DNA from: CAIWAH01 sp964602595
Lineage (GTDB): Bacteria > Verrucomicrobiota > Verrucomicrobiia > Limisphaerales > UBA9464
DNA length: 64,000 nucleotides
NCBI GenBank assembly: GCA_964602595.1
Contig: CAZRRO010000007.1
Location: 62,001-126,000, forward strand
Reading direction: 5' to 3'
The notes beneath the pieces are model-generated. The model saw only the letters and a list, made by a program, of their open reading frames with translations, did no database searches and was not told the origin of the DNA. Of the stretch, positions 27,264 through 35,453 are shown in pieces. The translations under genes were made by a program, and so were the position numbers. Each line of letters starts with the position of its first letter. Within the stretch, counting starts at the first letter, position 1.

Positions 27264-27542
27264 ATGTCCCGCATTTGTCCGATCTCAGGTAAGCGCCCCG
27301 TGCGCGGCCGTCACATTTGGCGTTCCGGTAAAGCCAAGAAAAAAGGTGGTATCGGCACGCACGTGACCGCCAAAACCAAGCGCTGGTTCTATCCGAACCT
27401 CCAGCGCGTCAAGGTGCTGCTGCCGAGCGGCCAAGTGAAGACCATCCGGGTGGCCGTCAGCGTCATCAAGAAAGGTCTCATCACCAAGGCGCCCAAGCGC
27501 ACCTGGAAGAAGGCCGACGCCAAGACGGCGAAGGCGGCTTAA
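27264..27542 (+). CDS. rpmB: 50S ribosomal protein L28
   Basis: This 92-residue basic protein has the L28 pattern: MSRICPISGKRPVRG at the N-terminus, HVTAKTKRWFYPNLQRVKV in the centre and VAVSVIKKGLI before a Lys/Ala-rich tail. The tail extends the protein beyond the usual 63-78 residues. It stands alone between a probable promoter and a clear terminator; rpmG is not adjacent. Confidence 0.96.
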   Translation: MSRICPISGKRPVRGRHIWRSGKAKKKGGIGTHVTAKTKRWFYPNLQRVKVLLPSGQVKTIRVAVSVIKKGLITKAPKRTWKKADAKTAKAA

Positions 27543-27566
27543 GCGGGATTGAGCCAATCTTTGAAG

Positions 27567-27595
27567 ACGGCGCCTCACTACGAGGCGCCGTTTTT
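27567..27595 (+). terminator. rho-independent terminator after rpmB
   Basis: CGGCGCCTC pairs perfectly with GAGGCGCCG around ACTAC and is followed by TTTTTGTTGTT; it lies 25 bases after the stop. Confidence 0.92.
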
Positions 27596-27723
27596 GTTGT
27601 TGCCCGGTCCCGGCTTCGGGGTGGCCGGTGGCTTTTGATCCGCGTGCGACTTGGGCGAGGCGGCAGACGGCGAGTTGGTAAATTTCATTCGCCCGCGTCA
27701 TCTGTGCCGCCACATTGCCAGCC

Positions 27724-28470
27724 ATGCACTACGCTCCAACCAGGAACGCCTCCGGCCTTTGGCTCGTTTCCCGTCTTGCCGCCTTCGGTGCCGCGATGGC
27801 GGTCATCCAAGCCGCCTCCTTGGGCGTCCTCAACCCTTCCTTCGAATCGCCGACCGTGCCCAATGGGTTTCCGGCGATCACGCTCATCGACTCCTGGCAG
27901 AAGACGCCCGATCCCGGTTTTCCTCCCGGACAATGGGATCAATTGTCCGGCCTGTTCGAGAGCGCCGCGGTGGGGCAGCCGCGGCACATTGAGAATGCCG
28001 ACGGCAACCAGGTGGCATTCCTCTTTGCGGTCCAGGGCGTGGGCATTTCCCAGCAACTCGGGGACACGTTTGCCGCCGGGGTTTCCTATGAGCTCAGCCT
28101 TGGAATCCGCGGTGGCGGCGCCCTTACTGCGGGCACCACATTCCAGATCGGGCTGTATTATTTGGATGGGTCCACGCCGGTGACCTTGGGTTCGACCACG
28201 GTCACAGCCACGGCGGAGTTCGCCACGACGACCCAGTTGATTGAAGCATCTGCCACGACTGGGGTGGTGGCGTCGGGGTCCCCAGCGATCGGCAAGAACA
28301 TCGGGGTGCAATTGTTGGCGGCTTCCAACAACGGTGCCGCGGGGATTGCCTACTGGGAGATCGACAAGGTGGCCGTCACGGCGGTTCCTGAGCCCGAAAC
28401 CTATGCCTTGGCCTTCGGCGGCGCCCTGCTCGGCGTTGCGGGATGGCGCCGCTGGCAACGGTCGCGGTGA
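27724..28470 (+). CDS. PEP-CTERM sorting domain protein
   Basis: This 248-residue exported protein has a signal peptide (LAAFGAAMAVIQAAS), a beta-sandwich body starting with VLNPSFESP (the NGSFE-type lectin-like fold) and a C-terminal sorting signal: VPEPETYALAFGG, a short hydrophobic helix and RRWQRSR. PEP-CTERM proteins are processed by an exosortase and are linked to exopolysaccharide. No exosortase gene is in this window. It is about 30-35 percent identical by eye to the next gene. Confidence 0.9.
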   Translation: MHYAPTRNASGLWLVSRLAAFGAAMAVIQAASLGVLNPSFESPTVPNGFPAITLIDSWQKTPDPGFPPGQWDQLSGLFESAAVGQPRHIENADGNQVAFLFAVQGVGISQQLGDTFAAGVSYELSLGIRGGGALTAGTTFQIGLYYLDGSTPVTLGSTTVTATAEFATTTQLIEASATTGVVASGSPAIGKNIGVQLLAASNNGAAGIAYWEIDKVAVTAVPEPETYALAFGGALLGVAGWRRWQRSR

Positions 28471-28509
28471 GCGGTCGTTCCTGGTTAAACCGTCGGCCGA
28501 TTCATTTGC

Positions 28510-29427
28510 GTGCACAGGTTGAGGAACACCATTGGCGCGACGGCGTTGGCCCTGCTGGGGGCGAGCGCGGCTTTAGGCCAGGAAATCTTCGTGCCGAACG
28601 GCTCATTTGAGCGGCCGGCCACCCTCTTCGTCAGCACCTTGGTCGATCATTGGCAGGAGACCCCCAGGCCCGATTGGTTCCAAGAAGGCGGCGGTTTCAC
28701 TTGGGACCAACTGACCGGCGTGTTTCACAACACCGCACCGGGAGCCAGCGATCACATCGACAACTGCGACGGGGACCAGGCGCTTTACCTGTTTGCGGTC
28801 CCCGCGGTGGGCGTGTTTCAGGACTTTGATTCGGTGGATTGGGATGATCCGGCGCCCGGTCATGCGTTCGACGCTCGGTTCGAAGCGGGCAAGGCCTACC
28901 AACTGACTTTTGGCATCGTGGCCGGTGGCGGCAACATGCTCGAAGGGGTCAGCCTGGAGGCGGCGCTGTATTTCCGGAACGAGCAGGGGCAGTCGATTCC
29001 CGTGGCGGCCACCAATGTCGTCTATTCGAAGGCGGAGTTTCCCACCAAGACTCACCTTACGGAGATTGTCCTGCGAACTCCCGTCGTCGCCTCGAACGAC
29101 GCCTGGCAGGGCCGACAGATTGGCGTGCGATTCCTCTCCACGGTCAGCGCCGAACTGCAGGGCGGCTACTGGGACCTCGACCATGTCCGCCTGACGGCCG
29201 TGGGTCCGCCGACGCTCCGGCTGTCGGTTGCTCCGGTGGCCGGCGGCCTCCGCGTGACTTGGCCGACCCAGCCGGGAACGAGTTATCAACTCCGCCGATC
29301 CGCCGACCTGAAGGATTGGCTGCCGTTTGGGGAACCCATCCCGGGCACGGGCGCGGAAGCAGAGCAGGTGGTGCCCGCCACACAGGGCGCGGAATTCTTC
29401 AACCTCGTCGCGGTGCCAGCAGGTTAG
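28510..29427 (+). CDS. exported protein, paralogue of the preceding PEP-CTERM gene
   Basis: This 305-residue protein has a signal peptide (TALALLGASAALGQ) and the same lectin-like body as its neighbour: NGSFERPATL, STLVDHWQETP, WDQLTGVF and DGDQALYLFAVPAVGVFQ line up with NPSFESP, LIDSWQKTP, WDQLSGLF and DGNQVAFLFAVQGVGI upstream. It lacks a PEP-CTERM tail; instead it ends in the LRRSADLKDWLPFG domain frequent in verrucomicrobial secreted proteins. GTG 28510 is the best start, without a clear ribosome site. Confidence 0.82.
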   Translation: MHRLRNTIGATALALLGASAALGQEIFVPNGSFERPATLFVSTLVDHWQETPRPDWFQEGGGFTWDQLTGVFHNTAPGASDHIDNCDGDQALYLFAVPAVGVFQDFDSVDWDDPAPGHAFDARFEAGKAYQLTFGIVAGGGNMLEGVSLEAALYFRNEQGQSIPVAATNVVYSKAEFPTKTHLTEIVLRTPVVASNDAWQGRQIGVRFLSTVSAELQGGYWDLDHVRLTAVGPPTLRLSVAPVAGGLRVTWPTQPGTSYQLRRSADLKDWLPFGEPIPGTGAEAEQVVPATQGAEFFNLVAVPAG

Positions 29428-29475
29428 GCGCGTTCCGCCCTTGTGCCTGACGTGCCACCGGGAAGATTCCTGCCC

Positions 29476-30252
29476 ATGAACCGCCGCCGGCATCGCCAAG
29501 GCTTCACGCTGATCGAGCTGCTTGTGGTGATAACCATCATCGCGTTGTTGGCGGCCTTGCTGCTCCCGGCCCTGGGTTCGGCCCAGCAAGCCGGACGAAA
29601 GGCGGCCTGCCTGTCTAATCTCCGGCAAATGGGGATCGCGATTCACGGATACGCGGGCGATTTTGAGGGCCGAATTCCTTATGGGCCCAAGGCGCCGCCG
29701 TTCACCAGTCCAGCCAGTTTTTATCCGTCCACCGGCGCGCCGACGAGCCTGCTGTCTCTGCAGGGCGGGGCGCCCGTGGGGCAGGGGTTGTTGCTGGCCC
29801 ATCACCTGGCGGCCCAGCCGCGGGTGCTTTTCTGCCCCGCCAATGACCAGCCTGTGGATGCCCAGACCGAATTGTCGCGCGTCGGGCGGTTCCAGGCCCA
29901 GGGAAGCTACTACTACCGGCATGGGGGCAACACCCAGCTGTTTGATGATCCGGCGACACCCCTGCGGGCCCCAAGGCTGGACGACTTGGGAACGAACCGC
30001 TTGGGCGCGCCGGTGCGGGTTCTGGCCATGGACTCCCAGTTCCTCTGCCCGCCTGATTTGGAATCGTTCAACGTCCGCCCCCGCACCCATCACCGCCAGA
30101 AGCTCGCGAACCTGCTGTTTGCCGACGGCCACGTGGCCAGCCGCAAGAATGCGGACGGACGCTTCACCGTGGACCTCCGGCAATACGACGAGATCCGCCT
30201 CGGGTTCGACCGGATCCTGCGCGCCTTGGAACGGGCCGATGACGAACCGTAG
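29476..30252 (+). CDS. type II pseudopilin-like protein (prepilin N-methylation signal)
   Basis: This 258-residue protein has a class III signal: basic RRRHRQG then FTLIELLVVITIIALLAALLLPAL, with cleavage expected between Gly and Phe. The body contains CLSNLRQMGIAIHGYA and a late LLFADGHVASRKN, the H-X9-DG type ending common to the large families of such proteins in Verrucomicrobia, Lentisphaerae and Planctomycetes. They may assemble into or depend on type II secretion pseudopili; the role is unproven. ATG 29476 is preferred over GTG 29443. Confidence 0.9.
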   Translation: MNRRRHRQGFTLIELLVVITIIALLAALLLPALGSAQQAGRKAACLSNLRQMGIAIHGYAGDFEGRIPYGPKAPPFTSPASFYPSTGAPTSLLSLQGGAPVGQGLLLAHHLAAQPRVLFCPANDQPVDAQTELSRVGRFQAQGSYYYRHGGNTQLFDDPATPLRAPRLDDLGTNRLGAPVRVLAMDSQFLCPPDLESFNVRPRTHHRQKLANLLFADGHVASRKNADGRFTVDLRQYDEIRLGFDRILRALERADDEP

Positions 30253-30258
30253 CCAGTC

Positions 30259-32097
30259 TCAAGGCTTCCGCTGGGCCAGCCAGGCGGCCAACTCGGCCCG
30301 ATCCCACACGCCGTCACCGTTGGTGTCGGCGGCCGTTACCGCGGCGTCCGCGCCTTGCCAGAGGCGCAGTTCCACCACGTTGAGTTTCCCGTCGCCGTTC
30401 AGGTCGCGGCGTTCCATCACCGCCTCGGCCGTCGTCGGTTCCGCCGGTTCCTCGGTTGGCGGCGCGGCGACTGCCGGCCGCGGACGGACTTGGGCCGTGA
30501 GTTCGGTGAACAGGCTGTTCGGATGTTCGGTCCGCAGGCGGTCGAGCCAACCGGCCATGCGATCCGGCTGGTTCAAGCCCAGGGCATCGTGGGCGAACGC
30601 GAGCAGGAACAACGACTCGGCGTCGGTCCCAGGCGCCGGAGTTCCGTCCGGCGCCAGCAATTCAACGACCTTGGCCGCGTCGCCAGCGAAGAAGGCGTAG
30701 ACCGCTCGTTCCTTGGTGCCGAGCGACGCGAGCCGTTGGCCTAATTCATCGGGTAAAATCGCCTCCCGGGTCCAGCGACCTTGGGGTTGCGAAATCAACG
30801 GGAGTTTATCCACTGCGACCAGCACCGGCACCCCTCCGCCCGCGGCATCCTCCATACCGACCCAGAGGTGCCGGGAATCGGCGGCGAGGCAGCGGACCGG
30901 CAAGCCCAGCGGGAACCAGCCGACCCAGCGGCGCGACGGCCGATGAAACAGCAGGACCCGGCTGCGCTGCGGCCCGTTGAAATCCGTGCAGGCAACCCAG
31001 AGCCACGTCTGGTCCCGCAGCAAGGCCGTCACCGGTCCCGGGAGCCGGCTCGTGGGTTGCACCCAATTCGCCAAGGGGCGGCCTTCGCCCTGCGCCCGGG
31101 CGCGGCGGGCGCGGTCCCGCATACGTTCCCGGACTCCGTTCATCACCCGGTCCTGGGCTTGCCGATACGCCGCGGCCGTCAGTTGGTAGCCGGGCGCGGC
31201 CGTAACACCTAGGCCGCCGGCGACCTTCAGGGGCAGCGGGGCAAACCGGTTTTCCATCTGCCCGGCCTCGGAATCGAGCCAATGCAGCCCGGCATCGGTG
31301 CCGATCCAGAAACCGCCCTCGCCGTCGCCTTCCGCGCAGTGCACGCGGGGTGGGGCCAGCAGGGGCGACCGCTGGTCCAGTTCCCCCGCGACGGGCAGCC
31401 ATTGCGGGCCGAGCGTATTGCGGAGCGCGAGGTTGGTGCCGGCCGCCGCCAGAACCCACTGCTTGGACGCCGCGAAAATGCCCCAGGGTTCCGTCGCCGG
31501 GCTGCCGGCGCCCGGCGTCGGTCCGGGTGCGCGGGAAAAATTGGTCGCCGATGAGGACAAGGTGAACAGCCCGCCGCTGCGGGAGAGGACCGCCACGCCG
31601 CCGTCCAAGGGTTCCACTCCGACAAAGTTCGTGGCGACCAACCCTTGCGGTTGCCCGTAGCCGCGAATCCACAGGCTGGTGGTGTCGAGGACGGCCGCGC
31701 CGGCGGCCACTGACAGCCACAGTTGAGCGCCTTGGCCGGCGAGTCCCGTCACGGCGTCGTTGGTTATGCTGCCGGGGAAAGCTTCCAGCCGGTTAATCTC
31801 GGGTGAGAACGCCCAAAGGCGGCCCGAGCCGGCGGCGAGGTTGTTCTCTGCGCGGGGGCGCACCGCCAGCCACAGCCGGCCGCCGGCGAAGGCCAGATGT
31901 TCCACGGACCGGACCGGAAGGTCGCGCGGGAACCAAGCCGGCAACAGCCGCGGGGCGGGGAACTGGGGAATCCACTCCAACGGCCGCAGTGCGAAGACAT
32001 CGGCCGGCGGCGCATTGGTGGGTTTCGCCGGCGCGGCCCGGCCCGGCAGGGACAGACCAATGACGGTCAGGGCGAGCAGCAGCCGGCGAAGTTTCAC
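30259..32097 (-). CDS. secreted beta-propeller-like protein with C-terminal EF-hand pair
   Basis: This 612-residue protein starts at GTG 32097, which gives a signal peptide (LLLALTVIGLSLPGRAA). Its middle holds loosely repeated blocks of the form GRLWLAV, GQLWLSV, GGFWIGTDAGLHWL, LWVACTDF and HLWVGMED, like the propeller seen in two-component-regulator-type sensors. The C-terminus has two calcium loops, DLNGDGKLNVVEL and DTNGDGVWDRAEL, an EF-hand or dockerin-like pair. Function unknown; an extracellular or periplasmic calcium-dependent role is inferred. A longer frame reaches 32535 but overlaps the divergent small gene. Confidence 0.82.
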   Translation of the reverse strand: MKLRRLLLALTVIGLSLPGRAAPAKPTNAPPADVFALRPLEWIPQFPAPRLLPAWFPRDLPVRSVEHLAFAGGRLWLAVRPRAENNLAAGSGRLWAFSPEINRLEAFPGSITNDAVTGLAGQGAQLWLSVAAGAAVLDTTSLWIRGYGQPQGLVATNFVGVEPLDGGVAVLSRSGGLFTLSSSATNFSRAPGPTPGAGSPATEPWGIFAASKQWVLAAAGTNLALRNTLGPQWLPVAGELDQRSPLLAPPRVHCAEGDGEGGFWIGTDAGLHWLDSEAGQMENRFAPLPLKVAGGLGVTAAPGYQLTAAAYRQAQDRVMNGVRERMRDRARRARAQGEGRPLANWVQPTSRLPGPVTALLRDQTWLWVACTDFNGPQRSRVLLFHRPSRRWVGWFPLGLPVRCLAADSRHLWVGMEDAAGGGVPVLVAVDKLPLISQPQGRWTREAILPDELGQRLASLGTKERAVYAFFAGDAAKVVELLAPDGTPAPGTDAESLFLLAFAHDALGLNQPDRMAGWLDRLRTEHPNSLFTELTAQVRPRPAVAAPPTEEPAEPTTAEAVMERRDLNGDGKLNVVELRLWQGADAAVTAADTNGDGVWDRAELAAWLAQRKP

Positions 32098-32232
32098 GTC
32101 CGGCAACGATGCGGAGCCGGCGCGCCAAAGGCAAATCCGCTCCGGCGCCTGACGCCCCGTCGTCCGCCCGGCCCGCGGGGCGAATCTCACACCGGGCCTT
32201 GCCTGTCGGCGCGCGCCCCCTAGTTTCCCGCC

Positions 32233-32544
32233 GTGGAAATCACCGTGGACACGTTTGCGCCAGAGATGGCCGCGGCGCTCAGGAATTATGAGCGCCACAT
32301 CGTGTGCCTCGAAAAACTGCCCGAAGACTGCGAGTGCTCGCTCCAGTCGCTCATGAGCAAGGCGATCAATGCCTACCTCAACCGGGCCCCCGAGATGCGC
32401 CACGGCATCGCCCTCGATCGCCACGTCACCATCATCCTCAGCCAGACCGACGGACCGCGCCCGCTCTGCGGCATCTACTTCAACTTGCACACGCCGTATT
32501 CGAAGAAGTGCGTGGCCAAGACCGAAGAACGCCAAAAGGCCTGA
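32233..32544 (+). CDS. small hypothetical protein
   Basis: I do not recognise this 103-residue protein, which starts at GTG 32233. It contains three spaced cysteines (EDCECSLQ and PLCGIYF), an ERHIVCLEKLP helix and a HVTIILSQ strand; no signal peptide. It diverges from the EF-hand gene across 135 bases and lies just before another small ORF. Confidence 0.65.
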   Translation: MEITVDTFAPEMAAALRNYERHIVCLEKLPEDCECSLQSLMSKAINAYLNRAPEMRHGIALDRHVTIILSQTDGPRPLCGIYFNLHTPYSKKCVAKTEERQKA

Positions 32545-32568
32545 GCCGCCGCGAAACGCGCCGGGGTG

Positions 32569-32808
32569 ATGGCGATGCTCCAGCTTTCAGCCCGCATGCA
32601 ACCCTCGCCGAATCCCGCCGAACTTTCCCGGATGGCCCAGGCCATCGCCGCCCAAGTCACACAAATGCATCCGCTGACCGGGGCGATTCCGGACGCCGCC
32701 GCCAAAGGGGAAGTCCTCAAGGCGCTCTTCGAGATAACCAAGCAGGTCGAGGTGATCAAGAAGCACCTGCTCAAGCTGCAGAAACGCGACGACTCAACGG
32801 CGCTCTGA
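32569..32808 (+). CDS. small hypothetical protein
   Basis: This 79-residue protein is largely two amphipathic helices (AELSRMAQAIAAQVTQM and EVLKALFEITKQVEVIKKHL) with a basic C-terminus. The ATG at 32569 is one codon after an in-frame GTG. Its end overlaps the end of the convergent cyclase gene by 15 bases. Function unknown; it may be co-transcribed with the gene at 32233. Confidence 0.5.
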   Translation: MAMLQLSARMQPSPNPAELSRMAQAIAAQVTQMHPLTGAIPDAAAKGEVLKALFEITKQVEVIKKHLLKLQKRDDSTAL

Positions 32809-34569
32809 CGCCACGCGGCCGAGCGCGCTGACCGCAAAGACCTGCGGATACAGCCGCTCGAAATACCACAGGCGCGCGAAGTAGAGCCCAATGGGCGCGG
32901 GGTCCCGCCAACGCCCCGACTCCACCGCTGCTGCCAGCCAGGCGGCCCCGCCTTCCACGGCGGTGGTTGCCTCCGGATCGTCGGCCAATGCCTCCACGGC
33001 CAACGCGGTTTCCTCGACCGTTGAAGCGGTTCCCAGTGCACCGCCCCACCCACCATCCCGGTTCTGGTTTCTGCGCAGGAAATCGCGTCCCCGTGAGCGC
33101 GGGCGGTCGAGCGTCGGAATGGAGTCCAACCCCAGCAGAACCTGGGCGGTCCCATAGACCGGGTTCTCCTGTAGCGGGGCGGCTTCATTGCCGAACCACA
33201 GCGGCAGCCACGCGCCGTCGTTTCGCTGGCTGGAGGCGAGGTAGGCGTTCCCGCGCCGGCTGGCCGCCTCCGTGCGTTGGCCGAGTTCCGCGGGGAGCTC
33301 GTCTCGCCAGGCGCGCCAGGCCCGCAGGGCATGGGCGGTGAGTTCCGGCGTGCTGCGATCGAAGGGCAGGGCGCCCCAACCGCGGCAGAAGGTGGGGATG
33401 CCGCCGTCACGGTTCTGGATTCCGAGCAGCCAGTTCACGCCGGCGGCGGCCGCGACCACCGTGGCGCGGTCGGGGTCACCGAGGCGACGCAACGCAAGGA
33501 GCGCGCCGGCCGTGTCGTCGGCATCGGGCACACCACCGGGCAGATCAGTCCACGCCCAACCGCCGGGCGCGGCGCCGGTGTAGGGATGTTCCACGCGGTA
33601 TTGCTGGCCCAGCAGCCAAGCGCGCAACCCGTCGCGCTGGGCTGTGGTCAGAGGATGTCCCGCGCCGGCCTGACCGTCCGAGCTCCGGTGACCCAGCGCC
33701 TTGACCGACAACGTGGTCACCCAAGTCGCCAGGTTCGTGTCGATTGGCCAACTGCCATCGGTCCGGACTGACTGCCGCAGGAATTCCACACCACGCCGGG
33801 CGACCATATGGTCCGCGCGGCCCATGCCGGCGAGGCTCATGGTTACGAAGCTGGTCAACGGCGTCGCTTCGAGGAATCCGCCGTTGGCCGGCTGCAACGT
33901 GGTCAGCACGTCCAGCGTGCGTTCCCTCGCAAGCGAACGCAGCGGATTGAACCGCCCTGATCGCTGGTGAATGACCTGCCCAATCGCGATCAGGGCCGGC
34001 AACGCGTAGCTGACCACCGGCAATCGAAGCGCGCCGTAGAAGCCGCGCGGCAATGTCGCCAGCTCGAACGGCAACGGGCGCACCCGTTGCCAGCCGTCCG
34101 GCCCGAGCCGTCCGCTCAGCGCGAGCATCATCGTGATCGGCACGCTGAAGGTGCGGTCCTTGCCGTAGAGCGCCTCAATGGCGGGCACCAACTGGTCAAG
34201 CGAGCCCGCCTTGGCCTTGATGAATCCAACGGCCCGGCCAACGACCGTCAGAAAATCCGCGTCCGCCTGCGCTGCTCCAAATGCAGCCCACACCAGAGCA
34301 GTCGTGCTGAGATTGCTGCGGCTCCGCACCGTGTCCCCCCAGCCGCCGTCGGCATTGGCATTCGCGGCCAGCCACTGCAATCCGCCTTGGATGAGCCCCG
34401 CATGAGCGACGGCATCCACGGTCGCCAACGCGGTGATCGCGGTCGCCGTCGAAAGCGCGCTGCTGCTGAGTTCGCCGACCCAGTGACCGTTCGGACCCAA
34501 CTCGGCGAGCAATGCCTCGGTGGCGGTGCGATGGGCGGCTTCGAGGCGCTGGCGCAGGGCGGCGTTCAC
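32794..34569 (-). CDS. class II terpene cyclase-like protein (squalene-hopene cyclase superfamily)
   Basis: This 591-residue protein is an (alpha6-alpha6) barrel protein of the squalene/oxidosqualene cyclase type. QW-like repeats occur at ANADGGWGDT (about 71-80), QPANGGFLEAT (226-236), RTDGSWPIDTN (269-279), NRDGGIPTF, QRNDGAWLPLW and NRDGGWGGAL. The catalytic acid motif DxDD is present as D349-A-D351-D352 followed by Thr, and FYGALRLPVVSYALPALIAIG resembles the squalene-hopene cyclase core. It is last in the nine-gene operon; GTG 34569 overlaps the previous stop (GTGA). The substrate is inferred to be a prenyl chain made by the operon's own synthase; a hopanoid role is possible but other hpn genes are absent. 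Confidence 0.82.
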   Translation of the reverse strand: MNAALRQRLEAAHRTATEALLAELGPNGHWVGELSSSALSTATAITALATVDAVAHAGLIQGGLQWLAANANADGGWGDTVRSRSNLSTTALVWAAFGAAQADADFLTVVGRAVGFIKAKAGSLDQLVPAIEALYGKDRTFSVPITMMLALSGRLGPDGWQRVRPLPFELATLPRGFYGALRLPVVSYALPALIAIGQVIHQRSGRFNPLRSLARERTLDVLTTLQPANGGFLEATPLTSFVTMSLAGMGRADHMVARRGVEFLRQSVRTDGSWPIDTNLATWVTTLSVKALGHRSSDGQAGAGHPLTTAQRDGLRAWLLGQQYRVEHPYTGAAPGGWAWTDLPGGVPDADDTAGALLALRRLGDPDRATVVAAAAGVNWLLGIQNRDGGIPTFCRGWGALPFDRSTPELTAHALRAWRAWRDELPAELGQRTEAASRRGNAYLASSQRNDGAWLPLWFGNEAAPLQENPVYGTAQVLLGLDSIPTLDRPRSRGRDFLRRNQNRDGGWGGALGTASTVEETALAVEALADDPEATTAVEGGAAWLAAAVESGRWRDPAPIGLYFARLWYFERLYPQVFAVSALGRVASERR

Positions 34570-35453
34570 AGGCTCAGGTGCCCCAGCGCGAGCAGGCCGT
34601 AGAACGTGTATTCGGCGTCGAGATGGTCGTCCGCCCAGTGGCCGTGGAAGCCGCCTTCTGCCGACCAAAGCGTGTCGAGGAAATCGAGGCAGCGTTCATG
34701 CACCGTGCTGGGAATGCGCCGTTCCAGGCAGGCCAAGGCGTGCAGCGCGGTGGCCGTGGAAAGCAGGTCCGGCAACGGCGCGCCCGGCACCGCGAGGAAC
34801 CCGCCGCCCGGATGCTGCTGCGCGAACAGCCATTCGCCGACCGCCTGATTGAGCGGAAAACCCAGATGCCGGATGAGCGTGACCGCGCCGGCCGTTGCGT
34901 TGAGCGAGCCGGTGGGTAGCCCGGGTGCATTGCTCCACGCGCCGTCCGGTGTCTCCAAGCGCTTGAGGCTGCGAACCAGATCCAGCACGTGCGGCGGCGT
35001 CCGGCCAAGATCCTGGTAGGCCCCAAGCGCGACAAAGGCGCCGTAGGCCGTGCCGTGCGCCAGCTTCGGGTCGCCTTCGTAACCGCCGTCGGGTTTGCGG
35101 TAGCCTTCGATGCGCGTCAGCAGCGCTTCCGGCAAAGACGCCGGCATGCGCTCTACCCCGAGCGCAGCCCAGCAGCGGGCCAGCGCGCCAAGGTGGACGA
35201 AGTCGAGCCCCGCACCGTCGCCGTGCGTGGTCAGCCAAGCCTGCGTGCGGTCCGCCGGCACCGGCACGTCCAGCGCCTGCGCCCCGGCGAGGGCGAAGAT
35301 TGTGTAGTAGAGGTCGGGCTTCCCCGCACGGTCTCCGGCCGCGCCTTCGGCATTGAACTGCCGACGGTAGAAGTCGCGGACCAGGTCCGTCGAATCACCC
35401 AGCAGTCGCGGCGCGAGCCGGGCGACCTGGAGGAGTTGGAGACGCAGGCTCAC
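34566..35453 (-). CDS. prenyltransferase beta-subunit/cyclase-like alpha-toroid protein
   Basis: This 295-residue protein has repeats of the protein-prenyltransferase beta / terpene cyclase toroid: RKPDGGYEGDPKLAHGTAYG, LETPDGAWSNAPG, QHPGGGFLAVPG, SAEGGFHGHWADD and the C-terminal DAEYTFYGLLALGHL, close to the GGTase-beta ending D-x-E-Y-T-x-x-G-L-L-A-L-G. It is half the length of the next gene and lacks DxDD. GTG 35453 overlaps the upstream stop (GTGA). In the operon it may act with the larger cyclase as a two-part enzyme; this is inference. Confidence 0.8.
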   Translation of the reverse strand: MSLRLQLLQVARLAPRLLGDSTDLVRDFYRRQFNAEGAAGDRAGKPDLYYTIFALAGAQALDVPVPADRTQAWLTTHGDGAGLDFVHLGALARCWAALGVERMPASLPEALLTRIEGYRKPDGGYEGDPKLAHGTAYGAFVALGAYQDLGRTPPHVLDLVRSLKRLETPDGAWSNAPGLPTGSLNATAGAVTLIRHLGFPLNQAVGEWLFAQQHPGGGFLAVPGAPLPDLLSTATALHALACLERRIPSTVHERCLDFLDTLWSAEGGFHGHWADDHLDAEYTFYGLLALGHLSL

